Shown here piece after piece: positions 7,226 to 15,370 of a stretch of 26,339 nt of DNA (its first letter is position 1; every line of letters starts with the position of its first letter). This DNA comes from AG41 sp035943095 (GTDB lineage Bacteria; Gemmatimonadota; Gemmatimonadetes; Gemmatimonadales; GWC2-71-9). The notes below the pieces were generated by a model. It ran no database searches. It had not been told where the DNA came from and worked only from the letters and a program-made list of their open reading frames with translations. The DNA is taken from the NCBI GenBank assembly GCA_035943095.1, contig DASZCN010000083.1:1-26339 (forward strand), in the 5' to 3' direction. A program made the position numbers and the translations under genes.

Positions 7226-9079
7226 ATGTATTGCTCCCGTTGCGGCACCCAGAACGACGACGCCAGTAAGTTCTGCCGCTCCTGCGGGCTCGACCTGACC
7301 GCCACGACGCCCGGCGGCGTCGCCCGCGAGCATGAGCCCGACGTGACGGAAGTCGATCTCGTGCGAGAGCAGTTGAAGGACGAGTACGAGATCCTCGAGG
7401 AGCTCGGCCGCGGGGGCATGGCCATCGTCTTCAAGGCGCGTGAGCGGCAGCTCGAGCGCGACGTCGCCATCAAGGTGCTCCCCTTCTCCCTCGCGTTCGA
7501 CAAGGAATTCGTCGAGCGCTTCCAGCGCGAAGCCCGCACATCCGCCAAGCTCGAGCATCCGAGCATCATCCCGATCTACCGCGTCGGCAAGTCCGGCCGG
7601 GTGATTTACTTCGTGATGAAGTTCCTCCGCGGCAAGCCGCTGTCGTCCGTGCTGGCAGCCCGGGGAACCCTGCCGCCCGGTGAAATCCGCCAGGTCCTCG
7701 TCCAGGTCACCCGCGCGCTCGCGTACGCCCACAAGAGCGGCATCGTGCACCGCGACATCAAGCCCGACAACATCATGTTCGACGAGCACGGCCTCGCCGT
7801 CGTCACGGACTTCGGGATCGCGAAGGCGGCTTCGGGCGGCAAGCTCACCGGAACCGGGATGTCGATCGGCACGCCGCACTACATGAGTCCCGAGCAGGCC
7901 AGGGCGCAGCCGCTCGACGGCCGGTCGGACATTTATTCGCTCGGCGTAGTCGCCTACCAGTGCCTGACGGGTCGGGTCCCGTTCGACGGCGAGGACTCCT
8001 TCTCCATCGGCTACAAGCACATCATGGAGGAGATCCCCACCCCGCCCCTCGAGACCTACGATCAACGCACGCTCTTCGAGGTCATCAAGAAGATGATGGC
8101 GAAGTCCCCCGACGACCGGTTCCAGAACGCGGAGGATCTGGTGCAGTCGCTCGAGGCGGGGGGGGGCCTGGTGGCCGTCGGTCTCGCCACCGCGCCCACC
8201 AAGGCCATCCCATCGCTCGCCGGTGCCCGGCTGGCGTCGGCGGCCACGACGCCGCTGCCACGCGTGCCAGACGTGCACAAGCGGTCCGTCGCGGCGGGAA
8301 TCGCGCTCTGGGTGGTGGTCGTCGGGATCGGGCTGGGCGCGCCCGGGCTGTACGCGTACAAGAAGGGGCTGCTGTTTTTCGCCCGCGCGGCGACGGCCGA
8401 CTCGACCAAGGCGTCGAGTGTCGACACCGTGGCCCAGCGCCTCCTCGCCGACACGGGTTCCCCGTCGGACACGGCGACCGCGGTCATCACGCCGCATCCG
8501 GACACCGCGCACGCTCGTCCCGTGGCCCCGGGCACGCCGGGGCGCCTCACGCTCCAGGGCCTGCCGAAGGGCGCGCGCGTCACACTCAACGGGCTGCCGT
8601 TCCGCGGCCCGCAGGGCGACGTACCACCGGGCACCTACCGGCTCGCCGTGCGGGCGACCGGGTTCGCGCCGTTCGACCGTCAGGTCGTGATCACGCCGGG
8701 CGCGGCGTCGACCATCAAGCTGGAGCTTCAGTCTGCGGACGAGGCCTCTGAATCAAGCGGGGCTGGACCCTGCGACACCTATGGACCTGCGTACAATCAG
8801 GATCATATGTGCTGGGATGCGCGGCCGGTGCCACTCTCGGCCACGGCCATTCCGATTCCGGCGGGCTCTACGAATTTCCCGCGTCCCGCCATCCTGCTGG
8901 TGCACGTCTCGCGCGACGGCGAGACGATGGAGGCCCGCCTGTACTCCCGATCCAACCTGGACACGTTCAACGATCAAGCGCTGGACGTCGCGAAGAACCT
9001 GCGGTGGAATCCTGCACAGAAGAACGGCGAGCCCGTGGATGCGTGGGTCCAGTGGCTGTTCCAGCCGGTGAGGCAATAA
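7226..9079 (+). CDS. Ser/Thr kinase with zinc ribbon, PEGA and TonB-C-like domains
   Basis: Membrane Hanks-type kinase of 617 residues. ATG 7226 is chosen over TTG 7223 because GGAG at 7217-7220 is well spaced for it. The zinc ribbon is at 3-20 (CSRC, CRSC). The kinase domain (about 54-315) has G61-R-G-G-M-A66, ATP lysine K83, HRDIKPDN from H175, DFG from D195 and GTPHYMSPEQ; it looks active. One membrane helix lies at about 354-378. Outside the membrane are a PEGA domain (about 439-503) and, from about 529 to the end, a region resembling the TonB C-terminal domain (VSRDGETMEARLYS, LRWNPAQKNGEPVDAWVQW). No TonB-type N-terminal anchor or long proline spacer is seen. A plausible role is passing an envelope signal to cytoplasmic targets. 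The next gene overlaps its 3' end. A run of nine G lies at 8158-8166, after the kinase domain. Confidence 0.92.
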   Translation: MYCSRCGTQNDDASKFCRSCGLDLTATTPGGVAREHEPDVTEVDLVREQLKDEYEILEELGRGGMAIVFKARERQLERDVAIKVLPFSLAFDKEFVERFQREARTSAKLEHPSIIPIYRVGKSGRVIYFVMKFLRGKPLSSVLAARGTLPPGEIRQVLVQVTRALAYAHKSGIVHRDIKPDNIMFDEHGLAVVTDFGIAKAASGGKLTGTGMSIGTPHYMSPEQARAQPLDGRSDIYSLGVVAYQCLTGRVPFDGEDSFSIGYKHIMEEIPTPPLETYDQRTLFEVIKKMMAKSPDDRFQNAEDLVQSLEAGGGLVAVGLATAPTKAIPSLAGARLASAATTPLPRVPDVHKRSVAAGIALWVVVVGIGLGAPGLYAYKKGLLFFARAATADSTKASSVDTVAQRLLADTGSPSDTATAVITPHPDTAHARPVAPGTPGRLTLQGLPKGARVTLNGLPFRGPQGDVPPGTYRLAVRATGFAPFDRQVVITPGAASTIKLELQSADEASESSGAGPCDTYGPAYNQDHMCWDARPVPLSATAIPIPAGSTNFPRPAILLVHVSRDGETMEARLYSRSNLDTFNDQALDVAKNLRWNPAQKNGEPVDAWVQWLFQPVRQ

Positions 9080-9585
9080 TCCACATCGATCCGACGGCGT
9101 TCATCGCTCCGGGCGCGATCGTGCTGGGAGACGTGACGCTTGGCGCGCGCGCCAGCGTGTGGTATGGCGCGGTGCTCCGCGGGGACGTGGACGCCATCGT
9201 GGTTGGCGAGGCGAGCAATCTGCAGGACGGCACCATCGTCCATGTGGATAGTGGTCTCCCGGCGCGCATAGGTGCTCGCGTCGGTGTCGGGCACCGCGCC
9301 ATTCTGCACGGGTGCACGGTCGAGGACGACTGCCTGATCGGCATGGGGAGCGTGCTGCTGAACGGAGTGCACATCAGCACCGGCAGTGTCGTGGCAGCGG
9401 GCGCGGTGGTGCCGGAGGGTACGCTGGTGCCGCCGCGCTCCCTCGTAGTCGGCGTCCCGGCGCGGGTCACACGTCCCGTGGACGAGGGCCTGCGGCAGCG
9501 GATCGAGGACACCTGGCGGCACTACGTCGAGGAAGCGAAGCGGCACCGGAGTGGTGCGTTCCCAATCGTGGGAACAAGTTTGTGA
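9052..9585 (+). CDS. Gamma-class carbonic anhydrase-like left-handed beta-helix protein
   Basis: A trimeric left-handed beta-helix protein of the YrdA/PaaY/gamma carbonic anhydrase family, which hydrates CO2 or has a related metal-dependent role. Hexapeptide-repeat turns run from about residue 10 to 150. The three family zinc histidines are present, in LQDGTIVHV and in VGHRAILHGC. Length (177 residues) fits the family. The start is uncertain: no ATG lies in the right place, GTG 9052 or GTG 9043 both overlap the kinase gene, and either leaves the family core (IHIDPTAFIAPGA) intact. GTG 9052 is used. The overlap implies co-transcription with the kinase, but a functional link is not evident. Substrate specificity cannot be read from sequence, since many relatives show no carbonic anhydrase activity. 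Confidence 0.87.
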   Translation: MAVPAGEAIIHIDPTAFIAPGAIVLGDVTLGARASVWYGAVLRGDVDAIVVGEASNLQDGTIVHVDSGLPARIGARVGVGHRAILHGCTVEDDCLIGMGSVLLNGVHISTGSVVAAGAVVPEGTLVPPRSLVVGVPARVTRPVDEGLRQRIEDTWRHYVEEAKRHRSGAFPIVGTSL

Positions 9586-9630
9586 TGTGAATTGTTGAAC
9601 GTCGCGGAAGGCCGCGGTTCCCGCGAGGTG

Positions 9631-9659
9631 TTGCTCCGACGCCCTGACGAGTCTACCTT
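9631..9659 (+). promoter_or_regulatory. Possible promoter of the nrdJ gene
   Basis: TTGCTC (9631-9636), a 17-bp spacer and TACCTT (9654-9659). It lies 91 nt before ATG 9751, so the leader would carry the palindrome at 9715-9730 and the GAGGG ribosome site. The 165 bp between the carbonic anhydrase gene and nrdJ also hold short GC-rich inverted repeats near 9603-9626, with no T-tract. I found no cobalamin-riboswitch signature in it. Confidence 0.45.
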
Positions 9660-9714
9660 GACCCTCCGCGCTTTTCTGCGGTGCGCGCCGTTAAATTCAC
9701 ACATGCCACAAGTT

Positions 9715-9730
9715 GGTGAGCAAGCTCACC
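9715..9730. repeat. Palindrome GGTGAGC-AA-GCTCACC in the nrdJ leader
   Basis: A perfect 7-bp inverted repeat with a 2-nt centre ends five bases before the GAGGG ribosome site of nrdJ. It could be an operator. As RNA its 2-nt loop is too tight for all seven pairs to close, but a shorter hairpin could still hinder ribosome access. It does not resemble the published NrdR box, which is AT-rich. Confidence 0.5.
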
Positions 9731-9750
9731 TCCGCGAGGGACGAGCCCGC

Positions 9751-12231
9751 ATGACCGCTTCCACCCGTACCGGGACGCTCGATCTGAGCCCCAACGCCGT
9801 CACCGTACTCGAGCGGCGCTACCTGGTGAAGGACGACCAGGGGCGACCTGTCGAGCGACCCGAAGACCTGTTTTGGCGCGTGGCACGCATTATCGCGGAG
9901 CCGGAGCGTGCGTATGGCGCCTCGGACAAGGCGGTAGAGGGTCTGGCGGAGACGTTCTTCGAGCTCATGGCCTCGCGGGCGTGGATGCCGAACTCGCCCA
10001 CCCTGATGAACGCCGGGCGGCCTTTGGGACAGCTCTCAGCGTGTTTCGTCCTTCCGGTGGACGACGCGCTCTCGAACGGCCAGAGCGGCATCTATGATAC
10101 GCTGCGCGCGATGGCGCTGGTGCACCAGTCGGGTGGAGGCACCGGCTTCTCGTTTTCCCGCCTGCGGCCCAAGAACGACGTGGTGCGCTCCACGATGGGC
10201 GTGGCGTCCGGTCCCGTGTCGTTCATGAAGCTGTACGACGCGTCGACGGACGTGGTGAAACAGGGCGGGACTCGCCGCGGTGCGAACATGGGGATCCTGC
10301 GGGTCGACCACCCGGACGTGCTCGAATTCATCGCGTGCAAGGACGATCTGACCCAGGTCACGAATTTCAACATCTCCGTCGCGGTCACGGACGCCTTCAT
10401 GAAGGCCGTGGAGGAGGGAGCCGCTTACGACCTGATCCATCCACGCACCGGCGCTGTGGTGGGCCAGCTGGACGCCCGCACGGTGTTCCGGAAGATCGTG
10501 CACGGTGCGTGGAAGACCGGTGAGCCGGGCGTGTACTTCATCGATCGGGCGAATTACTACAACCCGGTGCCGCGACTCGGGAGCTACGAGGCCACGAATC
10601 CGTGCGGCGAGCAGCCGCTCCTTCCGTACGACGTCTGCAACCTCGGCTCGATCAACCTCGGGCTGTTCGTGAAGGACGGCGCGGTGGATTGGGACCGTCT
10701 CCGGACGGTGGTGCACCTCTGCACGCATTTCCTCGACAACGTGATCGATGCGAACAAGTACCCGCTCGCCGAGATCGACAGTCTCGCCAAGCGGATCCGC
10801 CGCATCGGGCTAGGGGTGATGGGCTGGGCAGACCTGCTGGTGCGGCTCGGCATTCCCTACAACTCGGAAGAGGGCGTGGCCCTCGGCCGCAAAGTCATGG
10901 ACTTCGTGGATGAGGAGTCGAAGGCGGCGTCCGAGAAACTGGCGGAGCAGCGCGGCGTGTTCGCGGAGTGGGAACGGTCCATCTGGGGGCCGGACGCGAC
11001 TTGCGCGCGCGGGCCGAACGGCGAGCGCGTGCGACCGCTGCGCCGGCTGCGTAACTGCAACCTCACGACCGTAGCGCCGACCGGCACGATCTCGATCATC
11101 GCCGGCTGCTCGTCGGGTATCGAGCCGTTGTTCGCGGTCGCGTTCATGCGGAATCAGGCCGGCGTGCTCATGCCCGATGTCAACGAGGACTTCGTGGCGA
11201 TCGCGAAGCAGGAGGGGTGGTACTCCGACGGGCTGATGCAACAGATCGCCGAGTCCGGCCACATCCACTTCGATGCCGTGCCGGCCACGTGGCAGCGCGT
11301 GTTCGTCACCGCCCACGACGTGACGCCCGAATGGCACATTCAGATGCAGGGCGCGTTCCAGGAGTTCACCGACTCGGCCATCTCGAAGACCTGTAACTTC
11401 TCGAACGATGCCACCGAGGAGTACGTGGAGAAGATCTACCGGTACGCCTACAAGCTGGGGTGCAAGGGCGTCACGGTGTACCGCGACGGCGCGCGTGAGA
11501 TGCAGGTGCTTTCCACCGGGTCGACCGCCAAGAAGGTGCAGGAGCAGGCGGCGGCCTCGGGGTCGGCGACCCCATCGTCACCGGTGGCGGGACAGGGCGC
11601 GCTGGCGGAAGCGATGGGCCGGATCGCCGAGCTCGAGGCCGAGCTGGCGCGCACGCGCGACCGGCTCCACGACACCGAGGCGGAAAATCTGCAGCGGCGG
11701 GCCAAGCGGTCGCGTCCCGACCTGCTCAAGGGCGCCACGCGTCGGGTCGAGACGCCGCTCGGCACCATGTACGTGAACATCACCGAGGACGACAAGGGTC
11801 AGCCGTTCGAGGTGTTCATCTCGCTCGGCAAGGCCGGCGGGGCATTGATGGCCGACGTCGAGGCCATCGGTCGGCTCATCTCGCTCGCCCTGCGCTCCGG
11901 GATCCCGCTGCGGGAGGTGTACCGCCAGCTGCGCGGGATTTCGTCCGACCGCGTGGTGGGTTTGGGACCGAACAAGGTGCTCTCGGTGCCCGACGCCATC
12001 GGGATCGCGATCGAGAAATGGATGCAGGAAAAGCAGGGCATCCAACAGGACCTCTTGGGCGTGCCCCCGGAAGCAGCGCGGGCGAGCATCGCCACTCTCG
12101 ACGGCGCCGCCCTGGAGCGTGCCGGCGAGGCGCAGGACTTCATCGGCGCCTGTCCCGACTGCGGCTCGCAGCTCGCGTTCATCGAGGGCTGCGCCAAGTG
12201 CCACGTGTGTGGCTTCTCGGAGTGCGGCTAA
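9751..12231 (+). CDS. nrdJ: Class II (adenosylcobalamin-dependent) ribonucleoside reductase
   Basis: Reduces ribonucleotides to deoxyribonucleotides with a thiyl radical made from adenosylcobalamin, independently of oxygen. ATG 9751 is preferred (826 residues) because GAGGG lies 10 nt upstream; ATG 9703 in the same frame has no ribosome site. Visible motifs: PNSPTLMNAG, then C98 of the redox pair in SACFVLP; GGTGFSFSRLRP; the active-site NPCGEQPL with N283, C285 and E287; and NLTTVAPTGTISIIAGCSSG. No ATP-cone is seen at the N-terminus. Residues about 620-650 look like a coiled coil (RIAELEAELARTRDRL). The tail (about 801-826) carries CPDCG, CAKCHVCGFSEC, the Cys-rich end typical of NrdJ that shuttles electrons to the active site. 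The stop overlaps the convergent metzincin gene by 4 nt, so no terminator separates them. Confidence 0.95.
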   Translation: MTASTRTGTLDLSPNAVTVLERRYLVKDDQGRPVERPEDLFWRVARIIAEPERAYGASDKAVEGLAETFFELMASRAWMPNSPTLMNAGRPLGQLSACFVLPVDDALSNGQSGIYDTLRAMALVHQSGGGTGFSFSRLRPKNDVVRSTMGVASGPVSFMKLYDASTDVVKQGGTRRGANMGILRVDHPDVLEFIACKDDLTQVTNFNISVAVTDAFMKAVEEGAAYDLIHPRTGAVVGQLDARTVFRKIVHGAWKTGEPGVYFIDRANYYNPVPRLGSYEATNPCGEQPLLPYDVCNLGSINLGLFVKDGAVDWDRLRTVVHLCTHFLDNVIDANKYPLAEIDSLAKRIRRIGLGVMGWADLLVRLGIPYNSEEGVALGRKVMDFVDEESKAASEKLAEQRGVFAEWERSIWGPDATCARGPNGERVRPLRRLRNCNLTTVAPTGTISIIAGCSSGIEPLFAVAFMRNQAGVLMPDVNEDFVAIAKQEGWYSDGLMQQIAESGHIHFDAVPATWQRVFVTAHDVTPEWHIQMQGAFQEFTDSAISKTCNFSNDATEEYVEKIYRYAYKLGCKGVTVYRDGAREMQVLSTGSTAKKVQEQAAASGSATPSSPVAGQGALAEAMGRIAELEAELARTRDRLHDTEAENLQRRAKRSRPDLLKGATRRVETPLGTMYVNITEDDKGQPFEVFISLGKAGGALMADVEAIGRLISLALRSGIPLREVYRQLRGISSDRVVGLGPNKVLSVPDAIGIAIEKWMQEKQGIQQDLLGVPPEAARASIATLDGAALERAGEAQDFIGACPDCGSQLAFIEGCAKCHVCGFSECG

Positions 12232-14687
12232 GGGCGCTCGCTCGACCCGATCGGCACTCCAGGAGGCGTCGCGGGGCCGGGACGACGCGATAGGCCGGCG
12301 TCCCACCGCCCCAGGAACCGGTCGATGTCAGCCGTCACGAGCTGACGGTGCGCCTGTGTTTCCGGATCTGCTGTAACGGCGCCGGCCACCCGCGCGATCC
12401 GCCGCAGTCCCCACTCGGCTGCCGCCCGGGATTCGGGTGTGGCTCGCTCATCGCTCGCCAGCGCGATCACCTGATCGACCACGACGCGCTGCACCACGCG
12501 CCCGAGCACCGGGTGGTCGCGCGGCGCAGCGGCGGCCCAGGTACGTTCCACCATCCGGCCCACCACTTCAGTGAGACTCGGCTCGCGCGGATCGCGGTCG
12601 TGGAACGCGGCGATCCTCGCAGCGCGCGGCGCCGCCAGTACGCCCCCGATCACCTGCGTAGCAAGCGCGCGCGCCGCGCCCAGCTGATCGAACGCGGGCG
12701 CTGCCGCCGAGCTGAACGCCCAGGCGTCCCGCTCGTACCCGAACGGCGTGGGCGCGAGCAGCCGCAGGACACGCTCGGGAACCGCGAGCTCGCCCGGCTG
12801 CACCGCGTCGAGCAGCAGCTCGAGCGCGCGCCGCTGCCGGGCCGGTGGGATCAGCGTCGTGGGTGGCAGCGCGTCGCCCCGCACGGCGTACTGGTACTCC
12901 ATTCCGCCAATCGCCTTCGCCGCGGCGTCGAGCGTGAATCGGTGATGCAGGTAGACGGTCGCGAACCGCTTGTTGAGCAGAGCCAGCGGCTCGCCGGGGG
13001 CGATCGCCCGTTCGTCGAAGTGATCGATCAGAAAGCGACGCACCGCCGCCACCCGCGCCAGCTCTTCAACGGCATCCTTGCCGTTCACCCACGTCGTGTT
13101 CTCCGGATAGGAATTGTCCGACCCCTCGTCGGGGTTGGTGAGGAATCGAATGCCGCTCCGCAGCTCATCTTGAACGATCGCGTTGAGGCCGGCCTCTTCC
13201 TGCGCCGGTGCAAACGGCGTGTACGCATACCGGATCGCGAGCGAGTCATACGCACCGGGACCGTCGCGATACGCTTGCGAGAGATCCAGTCGTCCATTCG
13301 ACAGGCGGATGAGCGGGGCGGGGTAGGCCATCACGGAGGCGCGCCCATCCGCCGTCGCGATGAAGTTATGCGCCAAACCGAGTGTGTGCCCGACCTCGTG
13401 CGCCGCATGCTGGCGACGGCGCGCCAGCACGAACGCCTCGGCGCTGGCCGACGTATCGAGCGCCGTGAGCCAGCGAGCGAGCCCGGCGTCCCCGAGCGGG
13501 CCTGCTTGCCAATCATCCTCGGCCCTGGTCGGGAGCGTGCCCGCGTAGATGTTGTAATCGGACAGGGAGCGCTCGGATTCCATTCGCACCGCCGCCTTGA
13601 TGATCTCCCCGGTGCGCGGGTCCACGAAGCTCGGTCCGATGGAGTAGCCGGGAGAATCCCGGTGCACCCACTGGATCACGTTGTACCGGGCATCCATCGG
13701 ATCCATGTCGGCGGGCATGTCCTCGAGGCGGAAGGCGTTCGCGAAGCCCGCGGCTTCGAGCACGGTGCGCCACCACATGGCCCCTTGGTGGAACGCGCTG
13801 CGATACGGCTCGGGGACGCCGGCATCCAGATAGTAGACGATGGGCCGCACCGGCTCACTCACCGCCGCCGCCGGGTCCTTCTTCTCCAGCCGGTGCCGGA
13901 TGATGTAACGCGTGACCGGATCCTGGTCGAACGGCTTCGCGTAGTCCCAGAACGCCACCGCGAACAGCCCGATGCGTGGGTCGAACCGGCGCGGGCGAAA
14001 TCCAGGATCGGGCAGCTCCACCAACGAGACATGCTGCCGCAGCGTCACGGCGCGGCCCTCCGGCGCGTGCGCCCGCACGGCGGGTCCCGGATTATCGCTC
14101 ATGAACGTGAGGGTCGCTTCGACCTCCGTGTTTCGCGGGAAGCCTTTGGTGCGGGGGAGGTACACCGTGCCGCGATCGCGGTCCAACACGAAGGTGCCCT
14201 GGTTGCGAAGGGCACCACGCACGTCCATGACGTCGCTCAGGATGAACGGCGTGGCATCGATCAGCAGTCGGTCGCCTTCCTGCGCGAGCACGTCGAACGC
14301 GCCGACCGTCGAGGTCGCAAACGATTCCCGAACCGACCGCGCCAGCGCCTCGTTCGTTCCCGTTGCCCGGAACGCCGGGTTCTCGAGCACCAGGCTCACG
14401 CGTGGGCCGGTGCGCTCGAATCGAGCCAGCTGGGCGTCCCCGATCGTGCCGCGGTCGAGGCCGAGATTCACGTCGCCTACTCCGGTCGCGAGCGAGGGGA
14501 GAAACAAGAATTCCTCGCCCGCGCGCGCTTCGAGCAGCAGTCGGCCCCGCGTTCCGTCCCAGTAGAGCGGGAAGTACCCGTCCCGCTTTTCGAACGCCTT
14601 CGCATAGTCGGTGATCGTGGGAAGCTGTGCCGTTAGGGCGCCGCCCCACAGGCCGGCAACCACCGCCACCATCCATCCGCGTCGCAT
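12228..14687 (-). CDS. Secreted zinc-dependent metzincin (DUF5117/DUF4953-type)
   Basis: Exported zinc protease of 819 residues. Start ATG 14687 has GGAGGG five to six nt upstream and gives a signal peptide (MRRGWMVAVVAGLWGGALTAQ); the longer frame from 14714 lacks a ribosome site. The zinc motif is H430-E-V-G-H434-TLGLA-H440, matching HExxHxxGxxH of metzincins, followed by SVMAYP as the likely Met-turn. The N-terminal half (about 20-300) resembles DUF5118/DUF5117 regions that precede such catalytic domains, and the helical C-terminal region after about 560 is also family-like. These proteins are common in Bacteroidota and Gemmatimonadota, but substrates are mostly unknown. It stands alone on this strand, tail to tail with nrdJ. 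The upstream region holds GTGAC elements but no clear -10. Confidence 0.9.
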   Translation of the reverse strand: MRRGWMVAVVAGLWGGALTAQLPTITDYAKAFEKRDGYFPLYWDGTRGRLLLEARAGEEFLFLPSLATGVGDVNLGLDRGTIGDAQLARFERTGPRVSLVLENPAFRATGTNEALARSVRESFATSTVGAFDVLAQEGDRLLIDATPFILSDVMDVRGALRNQGTFVLDRDRGTVYLPRTKGFPRNTEVEATLTFMSDNPGPAVRAHAPEGRAVTLRQHVSLVELPDPGFRPRRFDPRIGLFAVAFWDYAKPFDQDPVTRYIIRHRLEKKDPAAAVSEPVRPIVYYLDAGVPEPYRSAFHQGAMWWRTVLEAAGFANAFRLEDMPADMDPMDARYNVIQWVHRDSPGYSIGPSFVDPRTGEIIKAAVRMESERSLSDYNIYAGTLPTRAEDDWQAGPLGDAGLARWLTALDTSASAEAFVLARRRQHAAHEVGHTLGLAHNFIATADGRASVMAYPAPLIRLSNGRLDLSQAYRDGPGAYDSLAIRYAYTPFAPAQEEAGLNAIVQDELRSGIRFLTNPDEGSDNSYPENTTWVNGKDAVEELARVAAVRRFLIDHFDERAIAPGEPLALLNKRFATVYLHHRFTLDAAAKAIGGMEYQYAVRGDALPPTTLIPPARQRRALELLLDAVQPGELAVPERVLRLLAPTPFGYERDAWAFSSAAAPAFDQLGAARALATQVIGGVLAAPRAARIAAFHDRDPREPSLTEVVGRMVERTWAAAAPRDHPVLGRVVQRVVVDQVIALASDERATPESRAAAEWGLRRIARVAGAVTADPETQAHRQLVTADIDRFLGRWDAGLSRRPGPATPPGVPIGSSERP

Positions 14688-14816
14688 CGTAACCCTCCCT
14701 CGGAAGCTGGCCATCTCAGTGAAAAAACGTGACGGCCGACACCATCGAGACCGCGAGCCGGTCGGCGCAGGCAGGAGAAACGGGGTCAGGCGTCACACCG
14801 CGCATGGCTTCGGGCG

Positions 14817-14832
14817 TGTGACTAATGTCACG
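14817..14832. promoter_or_regulatory. CRP/FNR-family-like binding site
   Basis: TGTGA-N6-TCACG matches the TGTGA-N6-TCACA consensus of CRP at nine of ten positions. Its centre (14824.5) is about 42 bp before the predicted transcription start at 14867, where class II activators sit, and there is no good -35 hexamer beneath it. A second element, GTCACAC at 14792-14798, is complementary to GTGTGAC at 14816-14822. It could also influence the divergent metzincin gene. No CRP-family regulator gene is in this window. Confidence 0.5.
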
Positions 14833-14854
14833 ACCGCTGGCCACGAGATCGTGT

Positions 14855-14860
14855 TATTCT
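14855..14860 (+). promoter_or_regulatory. Predicted -10 element (TATTCT) of small zinc-ribbon gene A
   Basis: TATTCT is followed after 6 nt by GTG 14867, so transcription and translation could start at the same base. No Shine-Dalgarno sequence is present. It lies 22 bp downstream of the CRP/FNR-like site, consistent with activator-dependent expression. Confidence 0.45.
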
Positions 14861-14866
14861 ATTGGT

Positions 14867-15256
14867 GTGAGCATTCCCTTTCGCCCAATGACCCCCACTC
14901 GGCTACAGGCCAAGGGCTGGGCCCGAGTCGGCAAGCCCGGCGCTCATCTCCTGCGCCGTGGAGCCTGGTACCCGGTGGTTCGGATCTCCTCGAGTCACAT
15001 TGTCGTGCTGGATGTGAACCGGCGCAACGTGCCGGTCGACCGGCGGTTTCTCGAGATCCGCTACCATCCGCCGGAGCGGTGGAGCATCGTCCGCTGTGAG
15101 CCGCGCGAGATTCAGCGAGTCGGCCGGCTGTTCCCGCTGACCTACGCGGTGTGCCCGGCCTGCCGCCACCGGCAAGCGTTCGAAACGGATGTGAAGGAGC
15201 TCAGTTGCGAGCGGTGCAAGAAAGCGGCAACACTCGCGTGGGATGAGATGAGCTAA
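14867..15256 (+). CDS. Small zinc-ribbon protein, paralogue A (unknown function)
   Basis: Small basic cytoplasmic protein of 129 residues, or 122 if translation begins at ATG 14888. GTG 14867 is used because it falls 6 nt after a -10 element; the paralogue at 15992 aligns best from ATG 14888. No known family was recognised. The first half is beta-rich and contains LRRGAWYPVV, then HIVVLDV and PPERWSIV; the second half is a zinc ribbon, TYAVCPAC followed by LSCERC (C89/C92 and C107/C110 counted from ATG 14888). All of these are repeated in paralogue B across the MOSC gene. A zinc-stabilised nucleic-acid or protein-binding role is possible but unproven. A strong terminator follows. Confidence 0.72.
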   Translation: MSIPFRPMTPTRLQAKGWARVGKPGAHLLRRGAWYPVVRISSSHIVVLDVNRRNVPVDRRFLEIRYHPPERWSIVRCEPREIQRVGRLFPLTYAVCPACRHRQAFETDVKELSCERCKKAATLAWDEMS

Positions 15257-15260
15257 CAAG

Positions 15261-15302
15261 AGGCCGGTAAGAGGCCGTAAAGAGCCGGTCAAAGGCCGGG
15301 GA
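15261..15302. repeat. Four degenerate 10-11 bp tandem units before the terminator
   Basis: Successive units AGGCCGGTAAG, AGGCCGTAAAG, AGCCGGTCAA and AGGCCGGGGA run directly into the terminator stem. Similar units in inverted orientation occur on its other side (about 15343-15373). Together they allow several alternative stems between the two convergent genes. Confidence 0.55.
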
Positions 15303-15347
15303 AGGGGGAGAGATCACTCTCCCTCTTTTTGTTTCCCCTTCCCCGGC
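15295..15347. terminator. Nested intrinsic terminator between convergent genes
   Basis: The inner hairpin GGGAGAG-ATCA-CTCTCCC (15306-15323) is followed by TCTTTTTGTTT, a good rho-independent terminator for paralogue A. An outer 13-bp pair, GCCGGGGAAGGGG (15295-15307) with its complement at 15335-15347, encloses it and shares two bases with the inner stem, so the two compete. The outer stem may serve the MOSC gene arriving from the other side, although no long T-tract follows it on the minus strand. Confidence 0.8.
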
Positions 15348-15370
15348 TTCTTACGGGCCTTGCACCGGCC

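Noticed and set aside
7196..8512. 438-codon minus-strand open frame opposite the second kinase
   Set aside because: Antisense shadow of a gene with all kinase motifs on the plus strand.
9592..9750. Cobalamin riboswitch before nrdJ
   Set aside because: No B12-box or conserved riboswitch core was seen, and the region is shorter than most cobalamin riboswitches.
9703..9750. Earlier nrdJ start at ATG 9703
   Set aside because: No Shine-Dalgarno precedes it, and it would place the palindrome and the GAGGG inside the coding sequence.
12348..14636. 762-codon plus-strand open frame opposite the metzincin
   Set aside because: Antisense shadow; no recognisable domain or ribosome site, and the minus strand carries a signal peptide and HEVGHTLGLAH.
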